A stretch of 64,000 nt of DNA from an uncultured Vibrio sp. (GCF_963675395.1 NZ_OY776222.1:930001-994000), one strand, 5' to 3'. Counted from the stretch's first letter, positions 18,240 through 27,418 are shown. The notes: generated from the letters alone by a model not told the origin. Program-made: numbers and translations.

Positions 18240-18851
18240 ATGAATAAATTAAACTGCTTAATCTTTGACGATCATCCACTCGTTTGTGTTGCCATTAAGT
18301 ACCTGCTTGAAGAGTTGGGCGTTGCAAATGAAGTGATTACCGCTACTTCTTCGAGAGCAGCACTGACGGCGATAAAAGAATGCGATATCGAATTATTAAT
18401 ATTAGATGTGAACTTATCCGATTGTGACGGTTTTGACTTCTATAAACGTATCAAGTCACACGGTTACAGAGGAAAAGTCATCTTTTTCTCTGCTGAAACG
18501 AGCCAAATGTACAGCCAAATGGCATTTCGATCGGGTGCGGATGGTTATGTATGTAAGTCTGAAAACCATGAAATACTCAAAGATGCGATAGATGCGGTAT
18601 CGAAAGGGTACTCATTCTTTAAATTTAAGCAGGTTGCAAGTGAAGTAAAGGCAGCACCGCAGCTTTCGAGCAGAGAGAGCGCGGTAATGAAGTATCTGTT
18701 GCAAGGTAAATCGAATCGCGATATCGCAGAAGTATTATCCATCAGCGACAAAACCGTCAGCACTTATAAGCGCCGCGTGCTAGATAAATTTAATGTTGAC
18801 AATATTGTTGAATTAACAAGGATTGCGGGAGATTTAAAGGACGCAATATGA
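18240..18851 (+). CDS. NarL/LuxR-type response regulator
   Basis: 203 residues: receiver (LIFDDHPLV near residue 7, phospho-acceptor Asp56 in LLILDVNLSDCDG, Lys in the VCKSEN segment) and a C-terminal LuxR helix-turn-helix (LSSRESAVMKYLLQGKSNRD, then ISDKTVSTYKRRVLDKF). It starts 5 bp after the REC-EAL gene and overlaps the next gene by 4 bp (ATGA), so it belongs to the same operon. It probably supplies the transcriptional output that VieA carries in its own C-terminus. Targets are unknown. Confidence 0.9.
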   Translation: MNKLNCLIFDDHPLVCVAIKYLLEELGVANEVITATSSRAALTAIKECDIELLILDVNLSDCDGFDFYKRIKSHGYRGKVIFFSAETSQMYSQMAFRSGADGYVCKSENHEILKDAIDAVSKGYSFFKFKQVASEVKAAPQLSSRESAVMKYLLQGKSNRDIAEVLSISDKTVSTYKRRVLDKFNVDNIVELTRIAGDLKDAI

Positions 18852-20215
18852 ACGTGAATCTAAGAAATGTCTCTTTTTCACTCTTCATCGCTACCTTACT
18901 GTTTGTTACTTCCGTCGTCACTATTGGTGCGGTCGTATTCTCTTATGAGAACAAGCAGTTCCACTCTTATGTCGAGCGTTTATCTAAGGTAAAGCAACAA
19001 GTGACTCTGTTAGGCTTACTGACAGAATCTCAGCTTGAGCAGCACCACAATAGCAGCGTTGAAGAGATAGAGTCGCGAACCAACTTGAGCTTTCGAGATG
19101 CCATATATTCGTCAGATTCAAGTAAAGAGCTCAATTACGTTGAAGCAGTCGCACGTAAAGTGTTTCATCAGGCGGAAGAATATTTAGCGAATGTGTATAA
19201 AGATACTACATCGATATTGTATTTTCGTTCTTATACCGGGAATAAACTTATTGTTGAGCGTCCGGTTGAAGGGTTAGAAAATAATAAAAGTGCATTCGAT
19301 TTAGAGCTATGTAAAGAGAATATTTCTTGCGTCAAAGATGCATGGAAAGGCCAATTAACGGATCGTGTGCTGTTCTCTAAGCCATTTAAAAGCCACTCTA
19401 CCGGTGAATATGCATTGAGCATCATGAGCCCGGTTTATCATCAGGATGAACTGGTCGGTGAGTTTTCTACTCAGATGTATTTGACTGCGCTTTACGAAGA
19501 AGGAAAAGCGGTAGAATCGATCATCAATAATGGGAATAAGCAGCTGATTATTTACTTTCCGGGCTACCCATGGACGCATTTTGCGTATACCCAATCTTAC
19601 ATGGCAGACAACAATAACCTGATCGTTTACCAATATCCGTTCAGTAAGTTGCTCGTGGATTATAGCTATCTGTATGTCATCTTTTTTATTGTTGCTTTCG
19701 CCTACTTTACCAAGGCTTATGAGTCAAATCAGAACAAGATGCAACTTGCTAACGCATTGACAGATGTGACAAAAGATGAATTAACGGGGTTATATAATCG
19801 CAGATTGTTTAAAGATAGCACGTTTAAAAACCGCTTAGCAGAAGCGCCTTATTCCGTGATGGCCATTGATGGCAACCGTATTAAGAAAATTAACGACCGT
19901 TATGGGCATCATGTTGGTGATGATGCGATCGCTATCATTGCTGAATCGATGAAGAAAGTATTCAGAAATAGCGATTATCTTGTACGAACGGGAGGAGATG
20001 AATTTTTAGCTATCTTGCCGAGTTGCAGCCAAAGCCAGGTGTCCGTGCTTGCTAAAAAACTACAGGGTGTCGTAAAGGACAATCGTCTAAAAGCACTTGA
20101 TATCGAAATTAGCGTCTGCACTGGATTAGCCACAAGCGAAGAGCATGAAGTGCTTGAAGATGTGATTATACGCGCCGATGAAGAGCTGTATGAGATGAAA
20201 AAACGACGAGATTAG
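18848..20215 (+). CDS. Membrane diguanylate cyclase with periplasmic sensor
   Basis: 455 residues: transmembrane helix at about 10-30, a periplasmic region of about 240 residues that probably folds as a Cache-like sensor, a second helix near 275-290, then a GGDEF domain. The active site is TGGDEF, and an inhibitory I-site RNSD lies exactly five residues upstream, so product feedback inhibition is expected. DELTGLYNRR and the DGNRIKKINDRYGH segment are also conserved. It is the last gene of the kinase operon and makes c-di-GMP, opposing the EAL protein encoded two genes earlier. A terminator follows at 20325. Confidence 0.9.
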   Translation: MNVNLRNVSFSLFIATLLFVTSVVTIGAVVFSYENKQFHSYVERLSKVKQQVTLLGLLTESQLEQHHNSSVEEIESRTNLSFRDAIYSSDSSKELNYVEAVARKVFHQAEEYLANVYKDTTSILYFRSYTGNKLIVERPVEGLENNKSAFDLELCKENISCVKDAWKGQLTDRVLFSKPFKSHSTGEYALSIMSPVYHQDELVGEFSTQMYLTALYEEGKAVESIINNGNKQLIIYFPGYPWTHFAYTQSYMADNNNLIVYQYPFSKLLVDYSYLYVIFFIVAFAYFTKAYESNQNKMQLANALTDVTKDELTGLYNRRLFKDSTFKNRLAEAPYSVMAIDGNRIKKINDRYGHHVGDDAIAIIAESMKKVFRNSDYLVRTGGDEFLAILPSCSQSQVSVLAKKLQGVVKDNRLKALDIEISVCTGLATSEEHEVLEDVIIRADEELYEMKKRRD

Positions 20216-20324
20216 TTAGTATAACGAGGCGGCTCTATTTTGTGCGTGTAAGAACATACAAACAATATGGTGACATAACCATTTGATAAAGTTGACCAAG
20301 CGAGAGCTTTAGTCTTTTATATTA

Positions 20325-20363
20325 GGGCAGCCCCATACGGAAAAGGTGGCTGCCTTACTTTTT
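20325..20363 (+). terminator. Terminator of the c-di-GMP phosphorelay operon
   Basis: Stem GGCAGCC (20326-20332) / GGCTGCC (20348-20354) followed by TTACTTTTT. A GTG at 20346 that could start the next ORF falls inside this stem, which argues for the later start at 20400. Confidence 0.75.
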
Positions 20364-20399
20364 CTACTAAAGAATATCCAACGTAAGTGGTGCCTCGTT

Positions 20400-21287
20400 T
20401 TGAATAAAGACCTTGATCTCAATCTATTAAAAATACTGGTTTTGCTAGAGAAACACCGTCAGCTTAAGCCTGTGGCTAAAGCACTCGGGAAAAGTGAGGC
20501 ATCGATCAGTAAATATCTTGCCCGTTTACGAGAACAGCTCAATGACGAATTGTTTATCCGTCACCCACATCGCTTTGAGCCCACAGATTACCTCGTGCGT
20601 CAATTACCTCAAATTACTGAAGCACTTGATCAATTAGAAACATGCTTGCTGCGCTTCGATTTTGAACCAGAAAACTACGAGAAAGATATCACCATCTCTT
20701 TGCCTCAAGTCGCACAATACTCTTTCGGTCATTTGCTCGCGATGGAGTTAATGTCGGTGTTTCCTAAAGCACACATCACGATAACAACCAATAATGAGCA
20801 TACGGTAGAAGATATATTGCTCGGTAAAGTAGATGTTCAACTGCATTATTTTAATGACGAACTGCCAAAATCCATTTATCAGCACTTTATTGGTTATGCG
20901 CCGGCGGTTGTTGTCGTGTCAGATGAGTCAGGTGTCACCACTTTAGAGGATGCCGCAGAGCTACCTTTTGTGATGCTTGGACTGGTAGGGTGGAAGGAAC
21001 GAGAACAAATTGCCAAACGAGTGATGGAAGACAAAGGTTTAAAAATCGATAGGGTTGCGACCTTTGATAACGTCAGTGCGGTACTCAAAGTTGTTAAAGA
21101 GATGGGCGCTGCAACGGTATTGCACGAATTTCAATCTCCAATAGACGGTTATCGATTTATACGGGTTCCAGAATCCTTTTACATGAAAGGAAGGCCGAAA
21201 GTCGTCTTGCAGATGAAACAAACTCATCGCCACGATGCTATGCACCAGCTTTTAACCAGTGCAATCGCGAAATATATGGCTATCTAA
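20400..21287 (+). CDS. LysR-family transcriptional regulator
   Basis: About 295 residues. N-terminal LysR winged helix (DLDLNLLKILVLLEKHRQLK, with the recognition helix KSEASISKYLARLRE) and a substrate-binding-type effector domain. A TTG at 20400 giving MNKDLDLNLL is chosen because that is the normal LysR N-terminus and because the longer frame from 20346 begins inside a terminator stem. Its end overlaps by 4 bp the end of a convergent response regulator gene. Its target is unknown. Confidence 0.8.
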   Translation: MNKDLDLNLLKILVLLEKHRQLKPVAKALGKSEASISKYLARLREQLNDELFIRHPHRFEPTDYLVRQLPQITEALDQLETCLLRFDFEPENYEKDITISLPQVAQYSFGHLLAMELMSVFPKAHITITTNNEHTVEDILLGKVDVQLHYFNDELPKSIYQHFIGYAPAVVVVSDESGVTTLEDAAELPFVMLGLVGWKEREQIAKRVMEDKGLKIDRVATFDNVSAVLKVVKEMGAATVLHEFQSPIDGYRFIRVPESFYMKGRPKVVLQMKQTHRHDAMHQLLTSAIAKYMAI

Positions 21288-21904
21288 CCGAAAATCTGAG
21301 TGCCCTCTGACTGCGGAAGCGTATGCAGTAACTCTATTAGAGAGGTCGCGTGGTATTTTTTCAAAATTCTGGTTTTATAAGTACTGATGGTTTTAGCACT
21401 TAGTGACAACTGTTCAGAAATTCGCTTATTTGAATAACCCTGAGCTAAGTAGTGGAATACCATCGCCTCTCTTTTTGACAACGCAACACTGTTTGAAGAC
21501 TGTGTGTGTTTTAGTTTAAATATCGAGTATCCACGAGAAACACTGACTATAGCGTCCATAATGGTTTGCTTACTCTCGTTTTTGTTCAGAAAGCCATTTG
21601 CGCCAAGCTCATAAGCCGCTTTAGATAAACTAGAATAGTCTTTGGAAGAGATAAACAGAATCTTACCTTGGTACCCAGTCGCTAAAATATTTTTTGCCAA
21701 ACGCATACCATCTCGATCACCAATGACTACGTCTAAGATAATTAAATCAATCCGTTGATTTCGAACTAAGTCCATGACTTCTGCGCTGCTTGTAGACTGT
21801 TTGACGTCTGCAGTATTCATTACATTGTTTACAAGAGTCGCAAGTGCTTCACTGTAAAGCGGTTGTGCATCAATAATAAGAACGTTTTTCACAGTGGACC
21901 TCAT
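21284..21904 (-). CDS. NarL/LuxR-type response regulator, atypical receiver
   Basis: 206 residues: receiver domain with likely phospho-acceptor Asp58 in LIILDVVIGDRDG, and a LuxR helix-turn-helix (LSKREAMVFHYLAQGYSNKR, then LSAKTISTYKTRILKKY). It resembles the regulator at 18240 in layout and in its helix-turn-helix. The N-terminal acidic pocket reads IIDAQPL, one Asp where active receivers normally have two acidic residues, so magnesium binding and phosphorylation may be altered. No histidine kinase gene is adjacent in its operon; it may take phosphate from the kinase at 13423 or act constitutively. Confidence 0.85.
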   Translation of the reverse strand: MRSTVKNVLIIDAQPLYSEALATLVNNVMNTADVKQSTSSAEVMDLVRNQRIDLIILDVVIGDRDGMRLAKNILATGYQGKILFISSKDYSSLSKAAYELGANGFLNKNESKQTIMDAIVSVSRGYSIFKLKHTQSSNSVALSKREAMVFHYLAQGYSNKRISEQLSLSAKTISTYKTRILKKYHATSLIELLHTLPQSEGTQIFG

Positions 21905-22597
21905 TTAATTATTAAAGTTAATAGTTTGTCCGCATACAACCTTATCGGATTACTTAGGATTGTAGGAAAATTCCTGAACAATTGAAGTAAAATGACATTT
22001 TAGAAAAACGAAATTCGCACAACCATATGATTATTAATTGTTTTTGTGAGAATTCTCATCGAAGCATAGGGTCAGAACATTTTATTTCCAAGCGAAAAAT
22101 GTAACTTTAATACATATTCGAATATTCCAATGTATGAGCATTGAGTGCGGAAGAGAGTGAAAACTACCAACCAATATGCAAGCTAACTCTCATATTTAGA
22201 GAAGATGGAATACAAGTAAGTTTGCATAATAACTTTCAGAACAAATTGTCTTCGAGTTGAAGAGCATGCATCTTTAATTGAGGGTGACTTTGTATATCGC
22301 TAATTCTCGGTTTTAACCCAAATAACAAACTTTCGAAACAGTTGCTCAACGGGCTATTGAGCGCTCGATACAGATAACAGCGCGTGAAATTGAGCTTAGT
22401 GTATATCTCAGGAGCCAACCAGAAGTGATTATCGAGTTATCTTCACTGAATCAGGTTTCTCAACGTAAATTGGGATAAATACGTTGTATTTTCATTTACT
22501 TTCATGAATGCTACACAGGGTTGAGCGTTACGGTATATTCAATTTGTTGCAATTTAGGTATTTGCTGACGCTTTCGTTGTCTCATTAAAAAATAAGA
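21905..22597. other. Gene-free region between a response regulator and a TSUP transporter
   Basis: About 690 bp without a supported gene. It includes an operator-like palindrome TATTCGAATA near 22116-22125 nested between TACAT and ATGTA, about 210 bp upstream of the minus-strand regulator. A 60-codon minus-strand frame near 22236-22418 has no ribosome site or family likeness. A small RNA cannot be excluded. Confidence 0.5.
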
Positions 22598-23329
22598 ATG
22601 CTCTCGATGGAATTCGATTCGATAAACTTAGCTGCGTTAGGTCTGATCTTTCTGGGCTCCTATGTTCAAACAGCGATTGGTTTTGGCTTAGCAATTGTTG
22701 CTGCACCTCTCCTCATAATTTGGTCTCCAGAATATGTTCCTGCGCCTATCTGTTTAGTCGCCTTATTTATTTCCTTGATGAATGCAATGAAGCACCGAAG
22801 CAACGTTGAGATTGGTGGCTTGAAAATGGCGTTAATAGGGCGTATTCCTGGCTCAATCGCTGGTGGAGTAATGTTGTTCTTCGTATCGACGGAAGCACTG
22901 ACATTATGGATTGGCATCTTAGTGCTCTTTGCCGTAATCGTCAGTGTTCTGCCATTTCGAATTGAACCGACACCAAGACGGATGACGTTTGCGGGTTTCT
23001 TTTCTGGCTTATTTGGTACCAGTTCAGCGATAGGTGGACCACCAATGGCACTTTTGCTGCAACATCAAGAAGCGAATCAGTTACGTGGTAACTTGTCGGC
23101 ATTCTTTGTATTCAGCTCTATTATTTCTTTGATAGTTCAGATACCTGCTGGTTTCTTCACATTGAATCATTTAGTGATAACCCTTCCTCTATTGCCTGCG
23201 GCGGCACTTGGTTACTGGCTAGCGATAAAAACGACACAGTCTCTACCCAAAGAAAAAATCCGGGTTGGTGCGCTTACACTCTGTTTTGTCAGTGGCTCTA
23301 CGGCCATTGTACAGGGATTGACCTTGTAG
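22598..23329 (+). CDS. TauE/SafE-family (TSUP) membrane transporter
   Basis: 243 residues, about eight hydrophobic helices arranged as two repeats, the layout of the TSUP (TauE/SafE, formerly DUF81) family. The repeated element is recognisable as GSYVQTAIGFGLAIVAAPLL near the N-terminus and GLFGTSSAIGGPPMALLL in the second half. Members export or import sulfite, sulfoacetate or related small anions. An internal ATG at 22607 is an alternative start. No substrate-specific neighbour is present. Confidence 0.85.
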   Translation: MLSMEFDSINLAALGLIFLGSYVQTAIGFGLAIVAAPLLIIWSPEYVPAPICLVALFISLMNAMKHRSNVEIGGLKMALIGRIPGSIAGGVMLFFVSTEALTLWIGILVLFAVIVSVLPFRIEPTPRRMTFAGFFSGLFGTSSAIGGPPMALLLQHQEANQLRGNLSAFFVFSSIISLIVQIPAGFFTLNHLVITLPLLPAAALGYWLAIKTTQSLPKEKIRVGALTLCFVSGSTAIVQGLTL

Positions 23330-23392
23330 GTTGTCTGATTCTACGACCTAAATTAACTATAGTGATAGAACGATAAATCAAAAGGACTCGAT

Positions 23393-23779
23393 ATGATTAC
23401 GGCTCTTTACGCTTGTATTTTGACTGTACTACTGATTTGGCTGGCAATTCAGGTTATCAAACTTAGACGCAAGAATAAGGTTGCTTACGCCGATGGTGGG
23501 ATCGAAGCGCTTCAAATAGCACGAAGTGCGCAAAGCAATGCGAGTGAATATATTCCCATTACACTGATATTAATGGGCCTACTAGAGTACAACGGAGCGC
23601 AGCCTGTTTGGATACATCTCACCGGTATCATCTTCGTGGTAGGGCGTATTATTCATGCGCGAGGTATCTTACAAGAGAGATTTAAAGGGCGGGTAAAAGG
23701 AATGCAGCTGACCTTTCTGATCATGGTAGCGTTGGTTGTTTTGAATTTGATTTATCTGCCTTACGACAAAATTTGGTAA
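23393..23779 (+). CDS. MAPEG-family membrane protein (YecN-like)
   Basis: 128 residues with about four transmembrane helices. The sequence LRRKNKVAYADGG, ARSAQSNASEYIPITLILMGLLE, and GRIIHARG fits the MAPEG family (membrane-associated proteins in eicosanoid and glutathione metabolism) and resembles E. coli YecN. Bacterial members are of uncertain function; glutathione transferase activity is possible. ATG at 23393 follows AAAAGGACTCG. A bidirectional terminator follows directly. Confidence 0.82.
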   Translation: MITALYACILTVLLIWLAIQVIKLRRKNKVAYADGGIEALQIARSAQSNASEYIPITLILMGLLEYNGAQPVWIHLTGIIFVVGRIIHARGILQERFKGRVKGMQLTFLIMVALVVLNLIYLPYDKIW

Positions 23780-23816
23780 AAAAAGCCCAGTATGAAGGTT
23801 TTCTTCTGGGCTTATT
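23779..23816. terminator. Bidirectional terminator
   Basis: AAAAAAGCCCAG / CTGGGCTTATTACTT with a 15-nt loop, between the convergent MAPEG gene (plus) and EamA transporter gene (minus). Confidence 0.82.
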
Positions 23817-23833
23817 ACTTTGATTAATTTCTT

Positions 23834-24739
23834 TTAAGCGCTTCGGCGAACGAAAGGTAATCGAATATGTCGACCAAACGCGTTTATCATCGCGCCTGTG
23901 ACGATCAAACCAGCGCCAATATAAGTCCACACTGAAGGTAGCTCACCGAAGATGACAATTCCTATCAGACCTGAGAAGACAATTTGAATATATGAGTACG
24001 CAGAGGCTTTGCCTGCTTCTTGCGTCTGCATCGCTTTCGTCATACCAAGTTGACCAATTTGCGTGAATATACCGATTAAAACCAACATGATGGTCAGATA
24101 GAGATCTGGTACAACAAAATTGTCTCCCATGAGTACTATTGACGCTGGAAGGGCGACAAGCGGGAAGTAAAAGATAATGACCGAGCTGTCTTCCGTCTGG
24201 CTTAATTTTCTGACAATGACATAAGCAATAGAGCTGCCAAATGCGCCCAATAGTGCCATCATGACGCTAAATGGCGGTAGGGCATATTCGGCTGATGCGC
24301 TAGTCCCCGGCTGAACCATGACATAGATACCTAGTAAACATAGAGCGATGCAAATCAATGTCGACGGTTGGATCCGCTCTTTTAGAAAAAATACCGCGAG
24401 CAAGGCGGTAAATGCCGGATGAATATATTGGAATATGGTCGCTTCTGCCAAAGGCAGCGTGGTGACAGAGTAGTATACGCAGACCAGAGCAACGGTACCC
24501 ACTGCACCACGAACAAATAGTAAGGGTTTGTTATTTCCCCAAATAGAGATCCGCTTACGTTTCACATCTAAATAGCTGATGACCAAAGAAACAAGGGCCC
24601 TTGCCGCAACGATCTCAAAGACTGGGATGCCGTATAAACTGACGTGTTTGACCGTCGCGGACATCAGTGCGAAACCAAAAGCCGAAAGAAGCATAAAGCG
24701 AACACCAATGGGAACCATGGTGCTTAAAGAATTAGACAT
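23834..24739 (-). CDS. EamA/DMT-family transporter
   Basis: 301 residues with about ten transmembrane helices in two EamA repeats, the drug/metabolite transporter (DMT) layout. Typical segments are TLPLAEATIFQYIHPAFTAL, FFLKERIQ near the end of the first repeat, and IVFGELPSVWTYIGAGLIVTG in the second. The DMT superfamily exports amino acids, nucleosides or drugs; substrate unknown. It is monocistronic, with a terminator shared with the MAPEG gene. Confidence 0.85.
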   Translation of the reverse strand: MSNSLSTMVPIGVRFMLLSAFGFALMSATVKHVSLYGIPVFEIVAARALVSLVISYLDVKRKRISIWGNNKPLLFVRGAVGTVALVCVYYSVTTLPLAEATIFQYIHPAFTALLAVFFLKERIQPSTLICIALCLLGIYVMVQPGTSASAEYALPPFSVMMALLGAFGSSIAYVIVRKLSQTEDSSVIIFYFPLVALPASIVLMGDNFVVPDLYLTIMLVLIGIFTQIGQLGMTKAMQTQEAGKASAYSYIQIVFSGLIGIVIFGELPSVWTYIGAGLIVTGAMINAFGRHIRLPFVRRSA

Positions 24740-24932
24740 GAGAATGCTCGATTGTTGCGTGAGATCTCACTTTAACATACTCAGCGGTCAAAATATGCCA
24801 CTAGATAAAATGAAATTTGCCGATAAAATGGCATTACGCTCGACATTTATATGCAGAGTCAATCAATAGGGAAGTATTGATACATTACTTTATGTGCTTG
24901 ACCTAACTTTGCTTAACACAGAAGGAAACCAC

Positions 24933-25388
24933 ATGATTCCAATACAAGCGACTCACGTGTCCGGTGTTGTCATTTCTGAGATAGATGGAATGCTGAAAAT
25001 GCTGCTTTTAAAACGTGTGAAAGGCGGTTACTGGTGTCATGTCGCTGGCGGAGTAGAAGAGGGAGAGCTTGGATGGCAAACCATTTTAAGAGAGCTCAAA
25101 GAAGAAACACAAATCGACGATGTTGAACTGCACACGGCAGATTTTCTCGAGCAGTTTTATGAAGCACAAAGGAATTGTGTCATGGTTATTCCGTGTTTTG
25201 TTATGTTCTGCCGGCCCAACCAAAGTGTTATTCTGAACCACGAGCATACTGAATATCGCTGGTGTACATTGGAAGAAGCGAAACAATTGGCGCCTTTTGC
25301 AAACCAGCACCAACTTTATGAGCATGTGTGGATGCATTATGTTAATAAATCTACATTGACACCTTTCACACTCATAGACCAATACTGA
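24933..25388 (+). CDS. Nudix hydrolase
   Basis: 151 residues from the ATG at 24933, which has a GAAGGAAAC ribosome site; the frame is open upstream to 24894 without one. The Nudix box reads GGVEEGELGWQTILRELKEE then TQI, matching Gx5Ex7REUxEExGU except that the Gly before the last hydrophobic residue is Gln. Such enzymes hydrolyse nucleoside diphosphates linked to other groups; the substrate is not predictable. Ten bp separate it from an acetyltransferase gene, so the two likely form an operon. Confidence 0.85.
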   Translation: MIPIQATHVSGVVISEIDGMLKMLLLKRVKGGYWCHVAGGVEEGELGWQTILRELKEETQIDDVELHTADFLEQFYEAQRNCVMVIPCFVMFCRPNQSVILNHEHTEYRWCTLEEAKQLAPFANQHQLYEHVWMHYVNKSTLTPFTLIDQY

Positions 25389-25397
25389 AGGTAAATA

Positions 25398-25946
25398 ATG
25401 CTTCCAGACGAAGATATAAGGCAGCGCTTTACGATATCTGAAAGAATATCGATAGAGCCGTTAGCGTCGAAACATTCTGTAGAGCTACTCGAAACAGTCA
25501 ATGAGAATCGCAAAAGATTAGCTGGTTATTTGCCATGGACTGATTTTGTGACCAACAGAAGAGAAGCGGGTGACTACATATCCCGGAGAATAAATAGCCA
25601 CGCGGTAGATGCCTATTGGTTTGCGATCTACTTCGATGATCGTTTTACCGGAGTGATTGGATCAAAAGGGGTCGAGCCAGAGACGCGAACGACCGAGATA
25701 GCTTATTGGCTTGCGGATCATGGCAGAGGTAATCGGCTAATTGATCAGGCGCTTTCTGTTCTGATCCTTTACCTTAAAAAGAAAGGAAATGCTCGATCGA
25801 TTCAATTCCATTGCCTGGAAGAGAATATACCGAGTATCAGAATTGCAGAGCGTACCGGTGCGAAACTGAAACACTATCTGGATCATGAGTTCGATATGCT
25901 GGATCGTTCTCAGAGGTTGGGAGTCTATGAGTTGCCTCTAACATAA
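25398..25946 (+). CDS. GNAT acetyltransferase of the RimJ/RimL type
   Basis: 182 residues. The RISIEPLASKHSVELLETVNENR start, the LPWTDFV segment and IAYWLADHGRGNRLIDQAL (acetyl-CoA loop in HGRGNRL) resemble ribosomal-protein N-acetyltransferases such as RimL. The C-terminal IRIAERTGAKLKH is the usual GNAT end. The exact acceptor is unknown. It starts 10 bp after the Nudix gene and is followed by a strong terminator. Confidence 0.83.
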   Translation: MLPDEDIRQRFTISERISIEPLASKHSVELLETVNENRKRLAGYLPWTDFVTNRREAGDYISRRINSHAVDAYWFAIYFDDRFTGVIGSKGVEPETRTTEIAYWLADHGRGNRLIDQALSVLILYLKKKGNARSIQFHCLEENIPSIRIAERTGAKLKHYLDHEFDMLDRSQRLGVYELPLT

Positions 25947-25958
25947 GGTTAGTAAACG

Positions 25959-25988
25959 AAAAAAACCGCCAATGAAAGCGGTTTTTTG
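25959..25988. terminator. Bidirectional terminator
   Basis: AAAAAAACCGC / GCGGTTTTTT with a short loop, between the convergent GNAT and DASS transporter genes. Confidence 0.88.
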
Positions 25989-26014
25989 TTGTTGTGAAAA
26001 GGTATTCGTCAAAC

Positions 26015-27418
26015 TTACCAAAGACCAAGCAATTTCCACCATGCGCTACCCACGAAGATAAATACTGGGATAACGATGAGGGAGAAGATGAAGCCGATTT
26101 TCCACCAGCTTTGCAGGCTGTGGAATCCTGCGCCGAACAGTATTGGTGCAGGTCCAGAGGAGTAGTGGGTCGTTGACATATATAGGTTACTGAAAATCCC
26201 CAAAACAATAGCGGCTAGCATCGGTGGTGCGCCTGCTGAAATAGCGATGGCCAGAAATGCTGAATACATGGCGCTAATGTGAGCCATTGCACTCGCCATT
26301 AAATAGTGGCTGTAGTAGTAAACCAGCAGCAGCACCACAACAGTTGTAAGCCAGCCAAACCCAGATAATGATTCGCTCATCGATTGGCTAAACCAGCCGA
26401 TAAAGCCCAGGCTGTTAAGTTGAGCCGCCATCATTACCAGAACAGCAAACCAAGTGATGGTATGCCAGGCTTCTTTTTCACCGAGTACCGCGTCCCAGGT
26501 AATAGTACGTGTCATCAGCAAGAACACTAAACCCAATAGCGCAGTCACCGTTGAGTGAATGCCTAACGTTGGACCAAGCACCCAAAGTGATACCATCCCA
26601 ACGAAGGTGATACCCACCATAACCTCATCACGTGTCATCTTACCCATTTCCGCCAATTTCTGACGAGCAATTTCGCGCATCTCTGGCGTTTTCTTTAACT
26701 CAGGCGGGAACACAAAGTACATCACAAGTGGAATAAGGAATAAACACAGCAGGCCAGGTACGATTGCAGCGGTTGCCCAGCCGGCCCAGGTAATTTCTAC
26801 CCCTTGCTCTTTTGCGAAGTTAGCAGCCAGCGGGTTACCAGCCATCGAGGTCAGGAACATGGCACAAGTGATGGCATTACATTGGAAGATACACTGAACC
26901 AGAAATGACCCGATACGGTTTTCTGTGCCTTTTTCAGGATCAGAGTCGTATGCACTGGCAACAGAACGGAATAGAGGAGAAATGATGCCGCCACAACGTG
27001 CTGTTGTACTTGGCGTCGCAGGTGCAAACAGCAAATCTGTTAAAACAAGGCCGTATGCCAGACCGAGCGAGTTATGGCCTAATTTTGCGATGAACCAGTA
27101 ACCCACACGACGCCCGAACCCAGTCGTGATAAAGCCGCGGGAGATGAAAAACGCAGCGGCGATCATCCAGATCGTCGGATGAGCAAAGCCAGTGAGCGCG
27201 GTCTTTATCGGTAGCACATCTAGTAATGTTGCTACGGTTAAACCCGTTAAGGCCATTGCGCCAAGAGGTAAAGGGGCGAGAATCAAACTCAGCACGGTCG
27301 TGACAAAAATAGCCATCATTTGCCAGGCTTGATCGGATAGTCCTTCTGGCGTTGGGATAAACCACAATATGCAGCCTATCGCAACCAGCAGGAGCATCTT
27401 TATTTTGGAATTATTCAT
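26015..27418 (-). CDS. DASS/CitT-family dicarboxylate or citrate transporter
   Basis: 467 residues, about 12 membrane helices. The divalent anion:sodium symporter (DASS) hallmarks are visible: GFAHPTIWMIAAAFFISRGF, the substrate loop TDLLFAPATPSTTARCGG, and TSMAGNPLAANFA in the first half; STTHYSSGPAPILFGAGF in the second. CitT, TtdT and plant 2-oxoglutarate/malate carriers share these. Expected substrates are citrate, succinate, malate or tartrate. The gene is divergent from a DcuS/CitA-type sensor and its regulator (27694-29957), which probably control it. A GGAGATGG ribosome site precedes the ATG. Confidence 0.88.
   Translation of the reverse strand: MNNSKIKMLLLVAIGCILWFIPTPEGLSDQAWQMMAIFVTTVLSLILAPLPLGAMALTGLTVATLLDVLPIKTALTGFAHPTIWMIAAAFFISRGFITTGFGRRVGYWFIAKLGHNSLGLAYGLVLTDLLFAPATPSTTARCGGIISPLFRSVASAYDSDPEKGTENRIGSFLVQCIFQCNAITCAMFLTSMAGNPLAANFAKEQGVEITWAGWATAAIVPGLLCLFLIPLVMYFVFPPELKKTPEMREIARQKLAEMGKMTRDEVMVGITFVGMVSLWVLGPTLGIHSTVTALLGLVFLLMTRTITWDAVLGEKEAWHTITWFAVLVMMAAQLNSLGFIGWFSQSMSESLSGFGWLTTVVVLLLVYYYSHYLMASAMAHISAMYSAFLAIAISAGAPPMLAAIVLGIFSNLYMSTTHYSSGPAPILFGAGFHSLQSWWKIGFIFSLIVIPVFIFVGSAWWKLLGLW

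Noticed and set aside
13400..20220. c-di-GMP (GEMM) riboswitch near the c-di-GMP operon
   Set aside because: No GEMM-like conserved loop sequence was seen upstream of 13423 or between the genes.
20346..20399. Longer N-terminus for the LysR gene from GTG 20346
   Set aside because: That GTG lies inside the terminator stem of the upstream operon, and the extra residues are not part of the LysR N-terminal pattern.
22236..22418. 60-codon minus-strand ORF in the 690-bp gap
   Set aside because: No ribosome site, no family likeness, not adjacent to any operon.
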